Below are positions 53,952 through 62,870 of a stretch of 64,000 nucleotides of DNA, piece by piece (position 1 is the stretch's first letter; the number at the start of each line of letters is the position of its first letter). The DNA is taken from positions 124,001 through 188,000 of the forward strand of contig CAVUEG010000011.1 in assembly GCA_963740525.1 (NCBI GenBank), given 5' to 3'. This stretch comes from CAVUEG01 sp963740525 (GTDB lineage: Bacteria; Actinomycetota; Actinomycetes; Propionibacteriales; Nocardioidaceae). The translations under genes and the position numbers were made by a program. Under the pieces are notes generated by a model. That model was not told the DNA's origin and did not search any database. It was given only the letters and a program-made list of their open reading frames with translations.

Positions 53952-55382
53952 CTACTCCGGCTGGTTGGCGACGTCGCCGCCCACGCGGTACGACGACGTG
54001 ACGCCGTCGTACATCAGGTGGGCTACCAGTCCTTCGGTGGCGTGCGGCAGGTTGTGGCAGTGGTCCATCCAGAGCCCGGGGTTGTCGGCGAGGAAGGCGA
54101 TCTCGTAGGTCTCGCCCGGACGGACCTCCAGGGAGTCCACCCACCACGGCGACCCGCTCGAGTCGGTCCCGTCACGTGAGAGCACCAGGGCATGGTGGCC
54201 GTGCAGGTGCATCGGGTGGGCGTCGTCGCTGTTGTTCTGGATCCGGAACGTGACCACGTCGCCCTCGCTGACCATGAACATCGGGACGTCCGGGTACAGG
54301 TGACCGTTGATGGTCCACCACAGCCCGGGTCGTCCGTCGAGGAAGCCGGGCCGCCTGCCGATCCGGTACTCGAAGGACCGATCGGGATGGGCGACGTCGA
54401 TCCCGGGGTCGCTGGGCTCGCCGTACGACAGCAGGTCGACCGCCTCGTGAGGCGCCATCGTCGCCTCCCCTCGGGTGGGGTCGGCGAGGAAGACCAGGCT
54501 CGTCGTGCCGCCGAGGTCGACCCGGACCCCGCCGGCCGGCACCGTGAACCCCAGGTCGATGCGGCCGCCGGCGGGGACGCCCGCGGCCCGTCCCTCGATG
54601 TCGCCGGGCTGGTTCAGGTCGGTGCCGTCGACGGCGAGCACCCGGTACGCCGCACCGGTCACCCAGACCGGGGCCAAACCGTTGTCCGTGTTGACGACCC
54701 GGACCCGCACCTGCTGGCCCGCCTCGGCATCCACCGTCGTGGTGCCCGGCTGTCCGTTGAGCGTGGGGGAGCCGTCGTACTCGTGGAGGACCGCGACCTG
54801 CTCGAGCACGTCGGGCTCGGGTGCGGTGGGATGCACCACGAAGGCGCCCAGCAGGCCGCGCCGCACCTGGACGTGGGACACCTGGTGGGAGTGGTACCAG
54901 TAGGTGCCCGGACGGTCCGCCACGAAGCGGTAGACGAACCGCTCGCCCGGCAGCACCGCGTCCTGGGTCACCCCGGCCACCCCGTCGGCGGAGTTGGGGA
55001 CGTCGACGCCGTGCCAGTGCAGGGTGGCGCCGCCCTCGACGTTCTCGTTCACCAAGGTGACCTGCACCAGGTCACCCACCTTCGCCTCGAGCGTCGGCCC
55101 GGGTGTCCGCCCGTTCACGGTGTACTTGCTGCCCTCGGTGCGCACCGTGTAGGTCGCCTCGACGTCCGGTTGCGCTCGTGGGTCGGCGGTCAGCGCGCTG
55201 ACAGGGGTGCCGTGGTGGCCGTGCTGGCTCTCCGGGCCGCCACCCCAGTCGGCGTAGCCCATTGCCGCGAGGTCGTAGCTGTCCGGCAGCAGGCTGGCCT
55301 GCCAGAACCAGACCAGCGGCGCCACAACGGCAACCGTGGCGGTGCTGGCCAGCCACAGCCGGAGGCCGCGCGGTGCGGCCAC
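53952..55382 (-). CDS. Multicopper oxidase
   Basis: 476 residues with an N-terminal membrane anchor or signal (residues ~8-30). Copper sites: LHWHG, YWYHSH, HPMHLHGH and WMDHCHNLPHATEGL, the four standard motifs; the type 1 Cys is in the last, so the enzyme looks active. An extra His-rich start (ESQHGHHGTPV) may bind metal. It oxidises phenols or metals outside the membrane. It is preceded by a membrane gene with only four bases between, so the two form an operon. Confidence 0.94.
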   Translation of the reverse strand: MAAPRGLRLWLASTATVAVVAPLVWFWQASLLPDSYDLAAMGYADWGGGPESQHGHHGTPVSALTADPRAQPDVEATYTVRTEGSKYTVNGRTPGPTLEAKVGDLVQVTLVNENVEGGATLHWHGVDVPNSADGVAGVTQDAVLPGERFVYRFVADRPGTYWYHSHQVSHVQVRRGLLGAFVVHPTAPEPDVLEQVAVLHEYDGSPTLNGQPGTTTVDAEAGQQVRVRVVNTDNGLAPVWVTGAAYRVLAVDGTDLNQPGDIEGRAAGVPAGGRIDLGFTVPAGGVRVDLGGTTSLVFLADPTRGEATMAPHEAVDLLSYGEPSDPGIDVAHPDRSFEYRIGRRPGFLDGRPGLWWTINGHLYPDVPMFMVSEGDVVTFRIQNNSDDAHPMHLHGHHALVLSRDGTDSSGSPWWVDSLEVRPGETYEIAFLADNPGLWMDHCHNLPHATEGLVAHLMYDGVTSSYRVGGDVANQPE

Positions 55383-55386
55383 CGCG

Positions 55387-55860
55387 TCAGACGGCGCTGG
55401 GCTGGGCGACCGGCTCGGCGGCCGTCATCGAGGCACGTCGTCCAGCCATGATCGCCACGCCCATCAACAGCAGGGCGTTGACCCCGTGGAGCCCACCGAA
55501 GCCCGATCCGACCTCGCGGGAGAGCATCGGAAGGACCATCACCTGGAGGATGACCATGACCACGATGGTGGCGGCGTACATCACCCCACTGGGGACCTTC
55601 GCGAAGAACGACACGATCAGCAGGACCAGTGACGTCAGCGGGATCAGCAGGAGCCCGTTGAAGAACATGTGGATCGCGAAGCCCCACTCCGCGGTGAAGT
55701 TCTGCTTGCAGTCCTGGCACTCGAGAAGGGCCTTGTTGACGACCCCGCCATCGTTGCTGATCCAGTTGGTCAGCCCGAAGAAGGCCCAGGCGATGGCGAA
55801 GGCCTGGACGATGACGAGCGCGGCGATGGCATACGCCAAGAATCGATAGGTCTTCCGCAT
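55387..55860 (-). CDS. Four-helix membrane protein (DUF6220-like)
   Basis: 157 residues from ATG 55860, with GGGGGGAG seven bases upstream. Four transmembrane helices are seen; the first loop carries CQDCKQNF (CxxC pair) and conserved His residues occur at the second and last helices (FAIHMFFNG, GGLHGVNALLLMG), which could hold a metal or haem. DUF6220 is the closest family I can name, with moderate certainty. It is coupled to the multicopper oxidase gene and may supply electrons, copper or anchoring. Confidence 0.75.
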   Translation of the reverse strand: MRKTYRFLAYAIAALVIVQAFAIAWAFFGLTNWISNDGGVVNKALLECQDCKQNFTAEWGFAIHMFFNGLLLIPLTSLVLLIVSFFAKVPSGVMYAATIVVMVILQVMVLPMLSREVGSGFGGLHGVNALLLMGVAIMAGRRASMTAAEPVAQPSAV

Positions 55861-55967
55861 GGTTGCTCCCCCCCTATTGGGCATACAAGTCAGCGTGACG
55901 CTACTTCTCCTGCGCCAGATTTCCCCAGTGCGCCCAGGTCGTCAAGGGCCCATTCGGACTATTGGTG

Positions 55968-56630
55968 TCAGCCGAACGGCAGGGGGTCCGGCGTCATCGA
56001 CACCGCGTGGGCACGTGCCGCGGTCATCCTGCGTCGGTGGTGCTGGCGGCAGAGGACCTCGTAGCCGACCTCCGGGAGCGGCGCTCCGGCCTCGACGTTC
56101 GTCTCCACGTCGCCGACCACGATCACCTCGCCTTCGGTGACCATGACGCCGTTCTCGGTGCGGGCGTTGTGGGTGGCTCGCTTGCCGCACCAGCACAGGG
56201 CCTCCACCTGGAGCACGTTCATCCGGTCGGCCAGCTCGACGAGGCGGCGCGACCCCGGGAACATCGCGGTCCGGAAGTCGGTGAGGATGCCGAACGCGAA
56301 CACGTCGATCTGCAGCTCGTCGACCACCCTGGCGAGCTGGTCGACCTGCCGCGGCTCGTAGAACTGGGCCTCGTCGCAGATGAGGTAGTCGACCCGGGAG
56401 CCGTGCGTGAGCTCGTGGACGACGTACTTCCAGAAGTCGAAGCCGCCATCGACCTCGAGCGCGTCGTGGGTGAGGCCGAGACGCGAGGAAACCGTCGCGG
56501 TGCCAGCGCGGTCGTGCGTGGTGAAGATCCGGCCGAGCCTGCCCCGGGCCGCGTGGTTGTGGTTGGTCTGGAGCGCGAGAGTGCTCTTCCCGGAGTCCAT
56601 CGTGCCGGTGAAGAAATGCAGTTCAGCCAC
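55968..56630 (-). CDS. tdk: Thymidine kinase, type II
   Basis: 220 residues from GTG 56630. Walker A FTGTMDSGKSTLAL (residues ~7-20), Walker B YLICDEAQFYE (~81-91), FAFGILTDFRT and the lasso/zinc region ALCWCGKRATHNAR with a further Cys in YEVLCRQHH. It phosphorylates thymidine in the pyrimidine salvage pathway. It is transcribed divergently from the DHA2 exporter, and only about 50 bases separate the two. Confidence 0.95.
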   Translation of the reverse strand: MAELHFFTGTMDSGKSTLALQTNHNHAARGRLGRIFTTHDRAGTATVSSRLGLTHDALEVDGGFDFWKYVVHELTHGSRVDYLICDEAQFYEPRQVDQLARVVDELQIDVFAFGILTDFRTAMFPGSRRLVELADRMNVLQVEALCWCGKRATHNARTENGVMVTEGEVIVVGDVETNVEAGAPLPEVGYEVLCRQHHRRRMTAARAHAVSMTPDPLPFG

Positions 56631-56682
56631 GGGCGACGATCATGCCATCACCGGGCTTCGCCCACCCCGTAGGGTCGTCCGG

Positions 56683-58137
56683 GTGACGACGGACCTTGCG
56701 CCCGATCCGCGGCGTTGGATGGCGCTGGGTGTGTGCCTGGTCGCCGGCTTCATGGCCCTGCTCGACGTCAGCATCGTCAACGTCGCCCTCCAGTCGATCC
56801 ACCTCGGGCTGGGCGCCAGCGACAGCGACCTGCAGTGGGTGGTCTCCGGCTACGCACTGGCCTTCGGGCTCACCCTGGTGCCTGCGGGTCGCCTCGGCGA
56901 CGCCCGCGGTCGACGGACCGTCTTCGTGGTCGGTGTCTCGTTGTTCACCCTCAGCAGCCTCGCCGCGGGGTTGGCACCGACGCCGCTGCTGCTGGTCGTG
57001 GCCCGGCTGCTCCAGGGCGTGGGCGGCGGTCTGCTCAGCCCGCAGATGTCGGCGATCATCCAGGAGCTGTTCCGTGGTGCCGAGCGAGGCAAGGCCTTCG
57101 GCATGCTCGGCGGCACGATCGGCGTCTCGACGGCCCTCGGGCCGATCCTGGGCGGACTGATCATCGGGGCCCTCGACCCCGTGAACGGCTGGCGGTGGAT
57201 CTTCATCGTGAACCTGCCGATCGGGCTGGCGACGATCCTGCTCTCCTTCCGTTTCCTGCCGGCGCCGCACCCGGTGCGGACGCGTGAGAGCCGGGACCTC
57301 GACCCCGTGGGAGTGATACTGCTCGGAGCGGGCGTGCTCGCGATCCTGCTTCCCCTGATCGAGCAGCGGGACTGGCAGGGGCCGGCCAAATGGGTCCTCC
57401 TCGCGGCCGGCGTCGGGCTGCTCGTGGTCCTCGGGTTCTGGGAGCGCCGGTACGCCGGCAGGGGCGGCGTGCCGCTCGTCGACATGGAGCTGTTCGGTCT
57501 CGCCGGCTACCGCTGGGGCGCGGTCCTCGGCATGGCGTACTTCTCGGGCTTCACCGGCGTGCTGTTCGTCCTGTCCCTCTACCTCCAGGCCGGTCTCGGC
57601 TACTCGGCGCTGCAGGCCGGACTCACCCTCACCCCGTTCGCCCTGGCCTCGGCCCTCGGGGCGATGCTCGGGGGACGCCGGGTGACGGTGGTCGGCCGGC
57701 GGATGGTGGCGGCCGGTCTCCTGATCGTGATCGTCGGCCTGGTCGCCATCGACCTCGTCATCGGTCGCGAGCCGGGTCGGGTGGGCCTCCTGCTCGCCGT
57801 ACCTCTGGCCCTGGGCGGTTTCGGCAGCGGCCTGGTGATCTCGCCGAACATGACACTGACTCTGACGGAGGTGCCGGTGCACCGCGCCGGGACGGCCGGA
57901 GGGGTGCTCGGGACCGGGCAGCGGATCGGTACCGCAGCCGGGATCGCCGGAGTCGGCGCCGTGCTCTTCTCCACGCTCTCCGCCCGCCAGGGCGACTGGA
58001 CCGCTGCCGCCCAGGCCGGGATGCGCGTCGCCCTCGGGCTGGTCTGCCTGGCGTTGCTGGTGGCCGCGCTGGACCTCCTCGGCACCCGCCGTCGGGAGGC
58101 TCTCGCGGGCCTCGAGAGCCGGTGGTCGCCGCCATGA
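56683..58137 (+). CDS. DHA2-family MFS drug/metabolite exporter
   Basis: 484 residues from GTG 56683 with 14 predicted helices. The opening ALLDVSIVNVALQSIHLGLG, DLQWVVSGYALAFGLTLVPAG and motif A GRLGDARGRRTVFVVG, followed by motif C LLQGVGGGLLSPQMSAII, are typical of the EmrB/QacA group. It exports hydrophobic compounds with protons; the actual substrate is unknown. The stop overlaps the rhodanese ATG, so the two are coupled. Confidence 0.93.
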   Translation: MTTDLAPDPRRWMALGVCLVAGFMALLDVSIVNVALQSIHLGLGASDSDLQWVVSGYALAFGLTLVPAGRLGDARGRRTVFVVGVSLFTLSSLAAGLAPTPLLLVVARLLQGVGGGLLSPQMSAIIQELFRGAERGKAFGMLGGTIGVSTALGPILGGLIIGALDPVNGWRWIFIVNLPIGLATILLSFRFLPAPHPVRTRESRDLDPVGVILLGAGVLAILLPLIEQRDWQGPAKWVLLAAGVGLLVVLGFWERRYAGRGGVPLVDMELFGLAGYRWGAVLGMAYFSGFTGVLFVLSLYLQAGLGYSALQAGLTLTPFALASALGAMLGGRRVTVVGRRMVAAGLLIVIVGLVAIDLVIGREPGRVGLLLAVPLALGGFGSGLVISPNMTLTLTEVPVHRAGTAGGVLGTGQRIGTAAGIAGVGAVLFSTLSARQGDWTAAAQAGMRVALGLVCLALLVAALDLLGTRRREALAGLESRWSPP

Positions 58138-58964
58138 CCACCTCACCGCTGGTCTCCGTCGGCGAGCTGTCCTCGTTGCTCGGGACCGTGGTCGTGCTGG
58201 ACGTGCGCTACCGCATGGGCGGGCCTCCGGGGCGGGCGGCGTACCTGGCCGGGCACGTTCCGGGGGCGGCGTACGTCGACCTGGACGTCGAGCTGGCCTC
58301 GGCTCCCGGCGCCGGCGGCCGGCATCCACTGCCGGACACGGGGCGGTTCGAGCGTGCGATGCGGAAGGCCGGTGTCGGGGTGCACTCACCCGTGGTCGTC
58401 TACGACGACTGGTCCGGGCGCGCGGCGGCTCGCTGCTGGTGGCTGCTGCGCTTCCACGGTCACCGTGACGTGCGGGTGCTCGACGGCGGTTGGTCCGCCT
58501 GGGTCGCCGAGGGTGGGACCAGTGAGACCGGTGAGGTGGCACCCGGGCCGGGGAACTTCGTCGCCGCGCCCGGCTCGATGCCGGTCGTCACCAGCGAGGA
58601 CGTGCTCGAGGTGGCGCGCATCGGCGCGCTCGTCGATGCCCGCGCAGCGGAGCGCTACCGGGGCGAGGTCGAGCCGATCGACCCGGTTGCCGGTCACATC
58701 CCCGGAGCGGTGAACCGCCCGACCGAGGGCAACCTCGACGCCCAGGGCCGCTTCCGGCCCGCTGACGAGCTGCGCCGGGTCTACGCCGCGGAGGCCGACG
58801 CCGCGCGCACGGGTCCGGTCGCTGCGTACTGCGGGTCCGGGGTCACGGCCGCCCATGACGTTCTCGCCATGGAGGTCGCCGGGATTCCCGCGGCGCTCTA
58901 CCCCGGCTCGTGGAGCGAGTGGGTCAGCGACCCGGCTCGACCCTGTGAGCGCTCTGGGTCGTAG
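58134..58964 (+). CDS. Rhodanese-type sulfurtransferase
   Basis: 276 residues from ATG 58134 (ATGA overlap with the exporter). Two rhodanese domains: an inactive N-terminal one (LDVRYRMGGPPGRAAYLAGHVPGAAYVDLD in pieces) and an active C-terminal one with VAAYCGSGVTAAHDVLAM, whose Cys is the persulphide carrier. VLDGGWSAWVAEGG is the linking motif of tandem thiosulphate/3-mercaptopyruvate sulfurtransferases. Coupling to an exporter is unusual for this housekeeping-type enzyme. Confidence 0.94.
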   Translation: MTTSPLVSVGELSSLLGTVVVLDVRYRMGGPPGRAAYLAGHVPGAAYVDLDVELASAPGAGGRHPLPDTGRFERAMRKAGVGVHSPVVVYDDWSGRAAARCWWLLRFHGHRDVRVLDGGWSAWVAEGGTSETGEVAPGPGNFVAAPGSMPVVTSEDVLEVARIGALVDARAAERYRGEVEPIDPVAGHIPGAVNRPTEGNLDAQGRFRPADELRRVYAAEADAARTGPVAAYCGSGVTAAHDVLAMEVAGIPAALYPGSWSEWVSDPARPCERSGS

Positions 58965-58970
58965 CGCCGC

Positions 58971-60974
58971 TCACCAGTGGATGCCCTTGAACACCTTGGC
59001 GAGCATGATCTGCTCGTTCTCCGACTTGCCGGTGTCGCCCCGGGCGGCCGCGGAGTCCGGGAAGACCTGGTAGGCCATGTGCAGCACCCGGAACGCCAGC
59101 TTGGGCGCCAGGGTGTGGGCGACGGCGCCGAGGTTGCCGAGCATCGTGTTGATCTCGTGTGGGCGGTGCACCAGGGCCTCGATGACGCAGTCGGCGGCCT
59201 GGGCAGGGGAGATGGTCGGGAACTTGTCGTAGAGCTTGGTCGGCGCGATCATCGGCGTCCGCACCAGCGGCATGTGGATCGTGGTGAAGCTGATCCCGTC
59301 ACCGATCAGCTCCGAGCTGACCACGTTGCTCCACGAGTCGAGCGCCGCCTTCGAGGCGACGTACGCACTGAAGCGAGGGGGGTTGGTCTGCACCCCGATC
59401 GAGCTGATGTTCACCACATGGCCCGACTTCTGCTCGCGCATCGTCGGCAGGAGGCCCATCACGAGCCGGATCGCGCCGAAGTAGTTGAGCTGCATCGTCC
59501 GCTCGAAGTCGTGGAACCGGTCGTGGCTCAGCTTGAGCGAACGGCGGATGGACCGGCCGGCGTTGTTGACCACGAAGTCGATCCGCTCGTGGTCGGCGGC
59601 CATCTGCTCGCAGAGCGCGTCGATCGCGTCCATGTCGGACAGGTCGCAGCCGTAGGCATACGCCGTGCCGCCGCGTGACTCGATCAGGGCCTTGGTGTCC
59701 TCGAGCTTGTCCTTGCCGCGGGCCACGAGGATCGGCACGCCACCGGCCCGCGCGACCTTGAGGGCGACGACCTGGCCGATCCCGGACGACGCTCCGGTGA
59801 TCACGACCGTCCGACCGGTCAGCGCGTCGACGATCTCGCTGTCCCGGGCGATGGCGTTGTCGAGGTGGTCCTCCCAGTAGTTCCACAGCATCGCGGCGTA
59901 CGACTCCAGCTCGGGTACGGCGATCCCGGACCCGGCGAGCGCCTTCTCGGTGTGGCGGGAGGCGTAGATCGTCGGGAAGGAGACGTGCCCGAGGACCTCG
60001 GGCGGGATGCCGAGCCGGCCGATCGTCTCGCGGAGCGCCAGCTGCACCGGTGAGGTGCGCAGCGCGGAGCTGACCAGGCCTGACGGCCGGAGGGCGCGGG
60101 GGAGCAGGCCGGTCGGCAGGATCCCGGTGACGCGGCGGTCGACGGGGACCGCGAACGTCGGCGCCTGCGCGGCCGAGGCGAACGTGTTGACGACGTCGAC
60201 CACTGACTGCGGCTCGGGGTTGACGAGGTGGAAGGTCTCGCCGTCACGGCCGTCGAGGTGGGCGAGGTGGTCCATCGCCTTGGCGACGTAGTCGACGGGC
60301 ACGACGTTCGTGTCGCCGAGGTCGATGCCCATCACGGGCATCCAGCTGGGCAGGTTGTCACGCATCCGCTTGAACAGCGGGAAGAAGTAGTACGGCCCGT
60401 CGACCTTGTCCATCGCGCCGGTCTCGGAGTGTCCGACGACGACCGCCGGACGGTAGACCCGCCACGGGACCGTCGCCTCCTCGCGGACGACCTTCTCCGA
60501 CTCGAACTTCGTGCGGTGGTACGCCGACGGCAACCCCTGGCCGACGTCGAACATCGTCTCGTCGAACATCCCGTGGTAGTCGCCCGAGGCGGCGATCGAC
60601 GAGACCTGGTGGAACACGCCGGCCTTGAGCCCGGAGGCGAGCGTGAGCGCGCTGCGGGTGCCGCCGACGTTCAGCTCCTCGTTCAGCTCCTCGCTGGCGG
60701 TCATGTCGTAGATCGCGGCGAGGTGGAAGAAGTGGTCGATGCTCCCGGCGTGCTCGGTGACCCACTTCTTGGTCACGCCGAGGTTCTTCTTCGTGAGGTC
60801 GCCGGTGACGGGGACCACCCGGTTGCTGCCACCCCACGAACGCAGCAGGGCGTCGATCTTCGCGCGGGACGCGCTGCGGACGAGCACGAAGATCTCGCCC
60901 TCGCGGTTGTCGATCAGCTCCTGGACGAGGTGCCGACCGATGAACCCGGTCGCGCCGGTGACGAAGTAGGCCAT
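58971..60974 (-). CDS. Two-domain SDR acyl-CoA reductase (AcrA1/FcrA-like)
   Basis: 667 residues. The N-terminal reductase domain has YFVTGATGFIGRHLVQEL and the active YHRTKFE (Tyr-x3-Lys). A second complete SDR domain starts near residue 390 with VVITGASSGIGQVVAL, continues to VVNNAGRSIRRSLK and has YVASKAALDSW (Tyr-x3-Lys). This double-reductase layout is that of mycobacterial AcrA1 and marine bacterial fatty-acyl-CoA reductases, which make fatty alcohols via the aldehyde for wax esters. Both NADPH sites look functional. Confidence 0.9.
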   Translation of the reverse strand: MAYFVTGATGFIGRHLVQELIDNREGEIFVLVRSASRAKIDALLRSWGGSNRVVPVTGDLTKKNLGVTKKWVTEHAGSIDHFFHLAAIYDMTASEELNEELNVGGTRSALTLASGLKAGVFHQVSSIAASGDYHGMFDETMFDVGQGLPSAYHRTKFESEKVVREEATVPWRVYRPAVVVGHSETGAMDKVDGPYYFFPLFKRMRDNLPSWMPVMGIDLGDTNVVPVDYVAKAMDHLAHLDGRDGETFHLVNPEPQSVVDVVNTFASAAQAPTFAVPVDRRVTGILPTGLLPRALRPSGLVSSALRTSPVQLALRETIGRLGIPPEVLGHVSFPTIYASRHTEKALAGSGIAVPELESYAAMLWNYWEDHLDNAIARDSEIVDALTGRTVVITGASSGIGQVVALKVARAGGVPILVARGKDKLEDTKALIESRGGTAYAYGCDLSDMDAIDALCEQMAADHERIDFVVNNAGRSIRRSLKLSHDRFHDFERTMQLNYFGAIRLVMGLLPTMREQKSGHVVNISSIGVQTNPPRFSAYVASKAALDSWSNVVSSELIGDGISFTTIHMPLVRTPMIAPTKLYDKFPTISPAQAADCVIEALVHRPHEINTMLGNLGAVAHTLAPKLAFRVLHMAYQVFPDSAAARGDTGKSENEQIMLAKVFKGIHW

Positions 60975-61066
60975 GCCCGGAGCGTAGTGCTACCTGTGGG
61001 TAACAGTCAGCCCCTGAGCGGCGAGTGCTCCATCACTCGACTGGCACTCGACTGGCACTCGACCGG

Positions 61067-62086
61067 CTACTCGGACTTGCCGCCGAACATGATCTCGTCC
61101 CAGCTCGGGACCGAGGCGCGGCCCTTCTTGCGCGCCGGGCGCTTCGGCTCCTCGCGCTGTTCGTCCTCCGGCTCGGGCGCGGGCCCGTCGTCCGCGGCCG
61201 CGGGCTCGGTTCGCTCGGCTGCCCGCGGGGTGCTGGCGATCCAGTCGGCGTCGGCGGTGTCCCGGTGGGGCGCCCGGATGTCGTCGGCGTCGTCGACACT
61301 GCGATCCTCCTCGGCACCGGCCGCGGAACGCTCCGGTCGCGACCCGCTGGAGCGGACGGCGTCCGCGGCGGCCGAGAGGTCCACGGTCTGCTCGTCTGGA
61401 TGAGTCCCGGAGACCATGCCGATCGCGTCCTCGCCCAACGGCAGCTCCTGGTCGGCGACGGCAGTGAGCCGTCGCCCCGGGGTGCCGGTCGAGCGCGGCT
61501 GCGGCCCCTTGACCGTGGCCTGCGGCTCGCCGACGAGCCAGCGGGCCTCGTCGTCGTCGGCCACGACGTACCGGCCCGGGGCGTCGTAGGTGAACTCGGC
61601 GTGCCGCGGCTGCTCACCCGAGCGGTAGTCGGCCACGAGCGTCCAGCGGCCGTCCTCGCGACGCCAGGCGTCCCACTCGACGCTGTCGGGGCGGACGTTG
61701 CGGGAACGAAGCCGCTCGGCCACGGCGTCCCCGAGGTTGCGGGCACCGCCTTCACCGGTCTTGCGGCGCACCGAGGAGCGTTGCGCCTGCCCGGCGATGT
61801 GGGCGCGCTCGGCCAGCACGGGCATGGCGAAGCCCATGATCTTGTCGACGGTCGTCTTCGCGGCCGCTGCGACGTCCTCGGGGCTCTCGCCACTACGGAT
61901 GCGGTTCTGGATGTCGCGGGGGCGCAGTGCGCTGTCCATCTGAATCTCCAACTGGCCGAAGCGGGCGTGCTCGCCGCGCAGGGCGGCCCGGAGCCTGGCA
62001 TCGGCCGGAAGCGAGAACTCCTCACCCGAGTCGCTGATGAGGACCAGCCGGTCCCCGGTCAGCCCCACGAGCGTGAGGTCCTGCAT
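61067..62086 (-). CDS. sepH: Septation protein SepH
   Basis: 339 residues. The N-terminal DUF3071 domain has MQDLTLVGLTGDRLVLISDSG in pieces, FGQLEIQMDSALRPRDIQNRI and the HTH-like GESPEDVAAAAKTTVDKIMGFA. It is followed by a long acidic, Pro/Ala/Glu-rich linker and a basic, conserved C-terminal RASVPSWDEIMFG motif. SepH stabilises FtsZ and helps early cell division in actinobacteria. Its gene is divergent from the TRIC channel gene. Confidence 0.93.
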   Translation of the reverse strand: MQDLTLVGLTGDRLVLISDSGEEFSLPADARLRAALRGEHARFGQLEIQMDSALRPRDIQNRIRSGESPEDVAAAAKTTVDKIMGFAMPVLAERAHIAGQAQRSSVRRKTGEGGARNLGDAVAERLRSRNVRPDSVEWDAWRREDGRWTLVADYRSGEQPRHAEFTYDAPGRYVVADDDEARWLVGEPQATVKGPQPRSTGTPGRRLTAVADQELPLGEDAIGMVSGTHPDEQTVDLSAAADAVRSSGSRPERSAAGAEEDRSVDDADDIRAPHRDTADADWIASTPRAAERTEPAAADDGPAPEPEDEQREEPKRPARKKGRASVPSWDEIMFGGKSE

Positions 62087-62205
62087 CGCCAGTCGACTCC
62101 TTCTCTCCGGTTTCGGCTGAGCCTACTTCAGCCGGGTGCGCCGGACGCGGCGCCGCGACGGGCGCCGGGCACTGTTGTGAACCGGTCCAGCCCTAGGATC
62201 CGCAC

Positions 62206-62847
62206 ATGCAGCCAGTGGCGCCCGAGCCGACGACCCTCCTCGTCGTGCTCGACCTCGTCGGCATCGCGGTCTTCGCGATCTCCGGAGGGCTGGTCGGGGT
62301 CCGCAAGCAGCTCGACGTCTTCGGCGTCCTCGTCCTGGCTGGTACGGCGGGGCTCGGCGGCGGCTTCCTGCGCGACGTACTGATCGGAGCCACGCCGCCC
62401 GCGGCCCTGGCGGACTGGCGGTACCTGACCGTGCCTCTGGTCGCCGGCGTGGTGACGTTCGTCTTCCACCCGGCCCTGGGTCGGATGGAGCGACTGGTGA
62501 ACGTCTTCGACGCCGCGGGCCTCGGCCTGTTCTGTGTGACCGGGACGCTCAAGGCGCTGGCCTTCGGTCTCGGACCGGTGCCGGCGGCGCTTCTCGGGAT
62601 GCTGACCGCGATCGGGGGCGGCATGGCGCGCGACGTGCTGGCGGGCCGCGTGCCGGCGGTCCTGCGCAGCGAGCTCTACGCCACGCCGGCTCTGGTCGGC
62701 GCCGCGATCGTGGTCCTGGGCCACCAGCTGGACCTCGCACAGGCCGCGTACGTCTTCCCTGCAGCCGCTGTGTGCTTCGGCCTGCGACTGGTGGCGATGC
62801 TGCGCAACTGGCAGGCCCCGTTGCCGGGTGGCTCCGCGAGCGTCTAG
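62206..62847 (+). CDS. Trimeric intracellular cation (TRIC/UPF0126) channel-family protein
   Basis: 213 residues with six to seven hydrophobic segments. The two half-repeats both carry GGG-x2-RD-type motifs: GTAGLGGGFLRDVLIG (about residues 46-61) and TAIGGGMARDVLAG (near 131-144). This is the UPF0126/TRIC family, a trimeric cation channel. A 9-bp hairpin overlaps its stop codon. Confidence 0.92.
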   Translation: MQPVAPEPTTLLVVLDLVGIAVFAISGGLVGVRKQLDVFGVLVLAGTAGLGGGFLRDVLIGATPPAALADWRYLTVPLVAGVVTFVFHPALGRMERLVNVFDAAGLGLFCVTGTLKALAFGLGPVPAALLGMLTAIGGGMARDVLAGRVPAVLRSELYATPALVGAAIVVLGHQLDLAQAAYVFPAAAVCFGLRLVAMLRNWQAPLPGGSASV

Positions 62848-62857
62848 CCGCTCGCGG
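62834..62857. terminator. GC hairpin over the TRIC stop codon
   Basis: CCGCGAGCG (62834-62842) pairs with CGCTCGCGG (62849-62857) around a TCTAGC loop that contains the stop codon. It lies between convergent genes and could stop both; no T run follows. Confidence 0.5.
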
Positions 62858-62870
62858 GCTCGCCCGCGCT

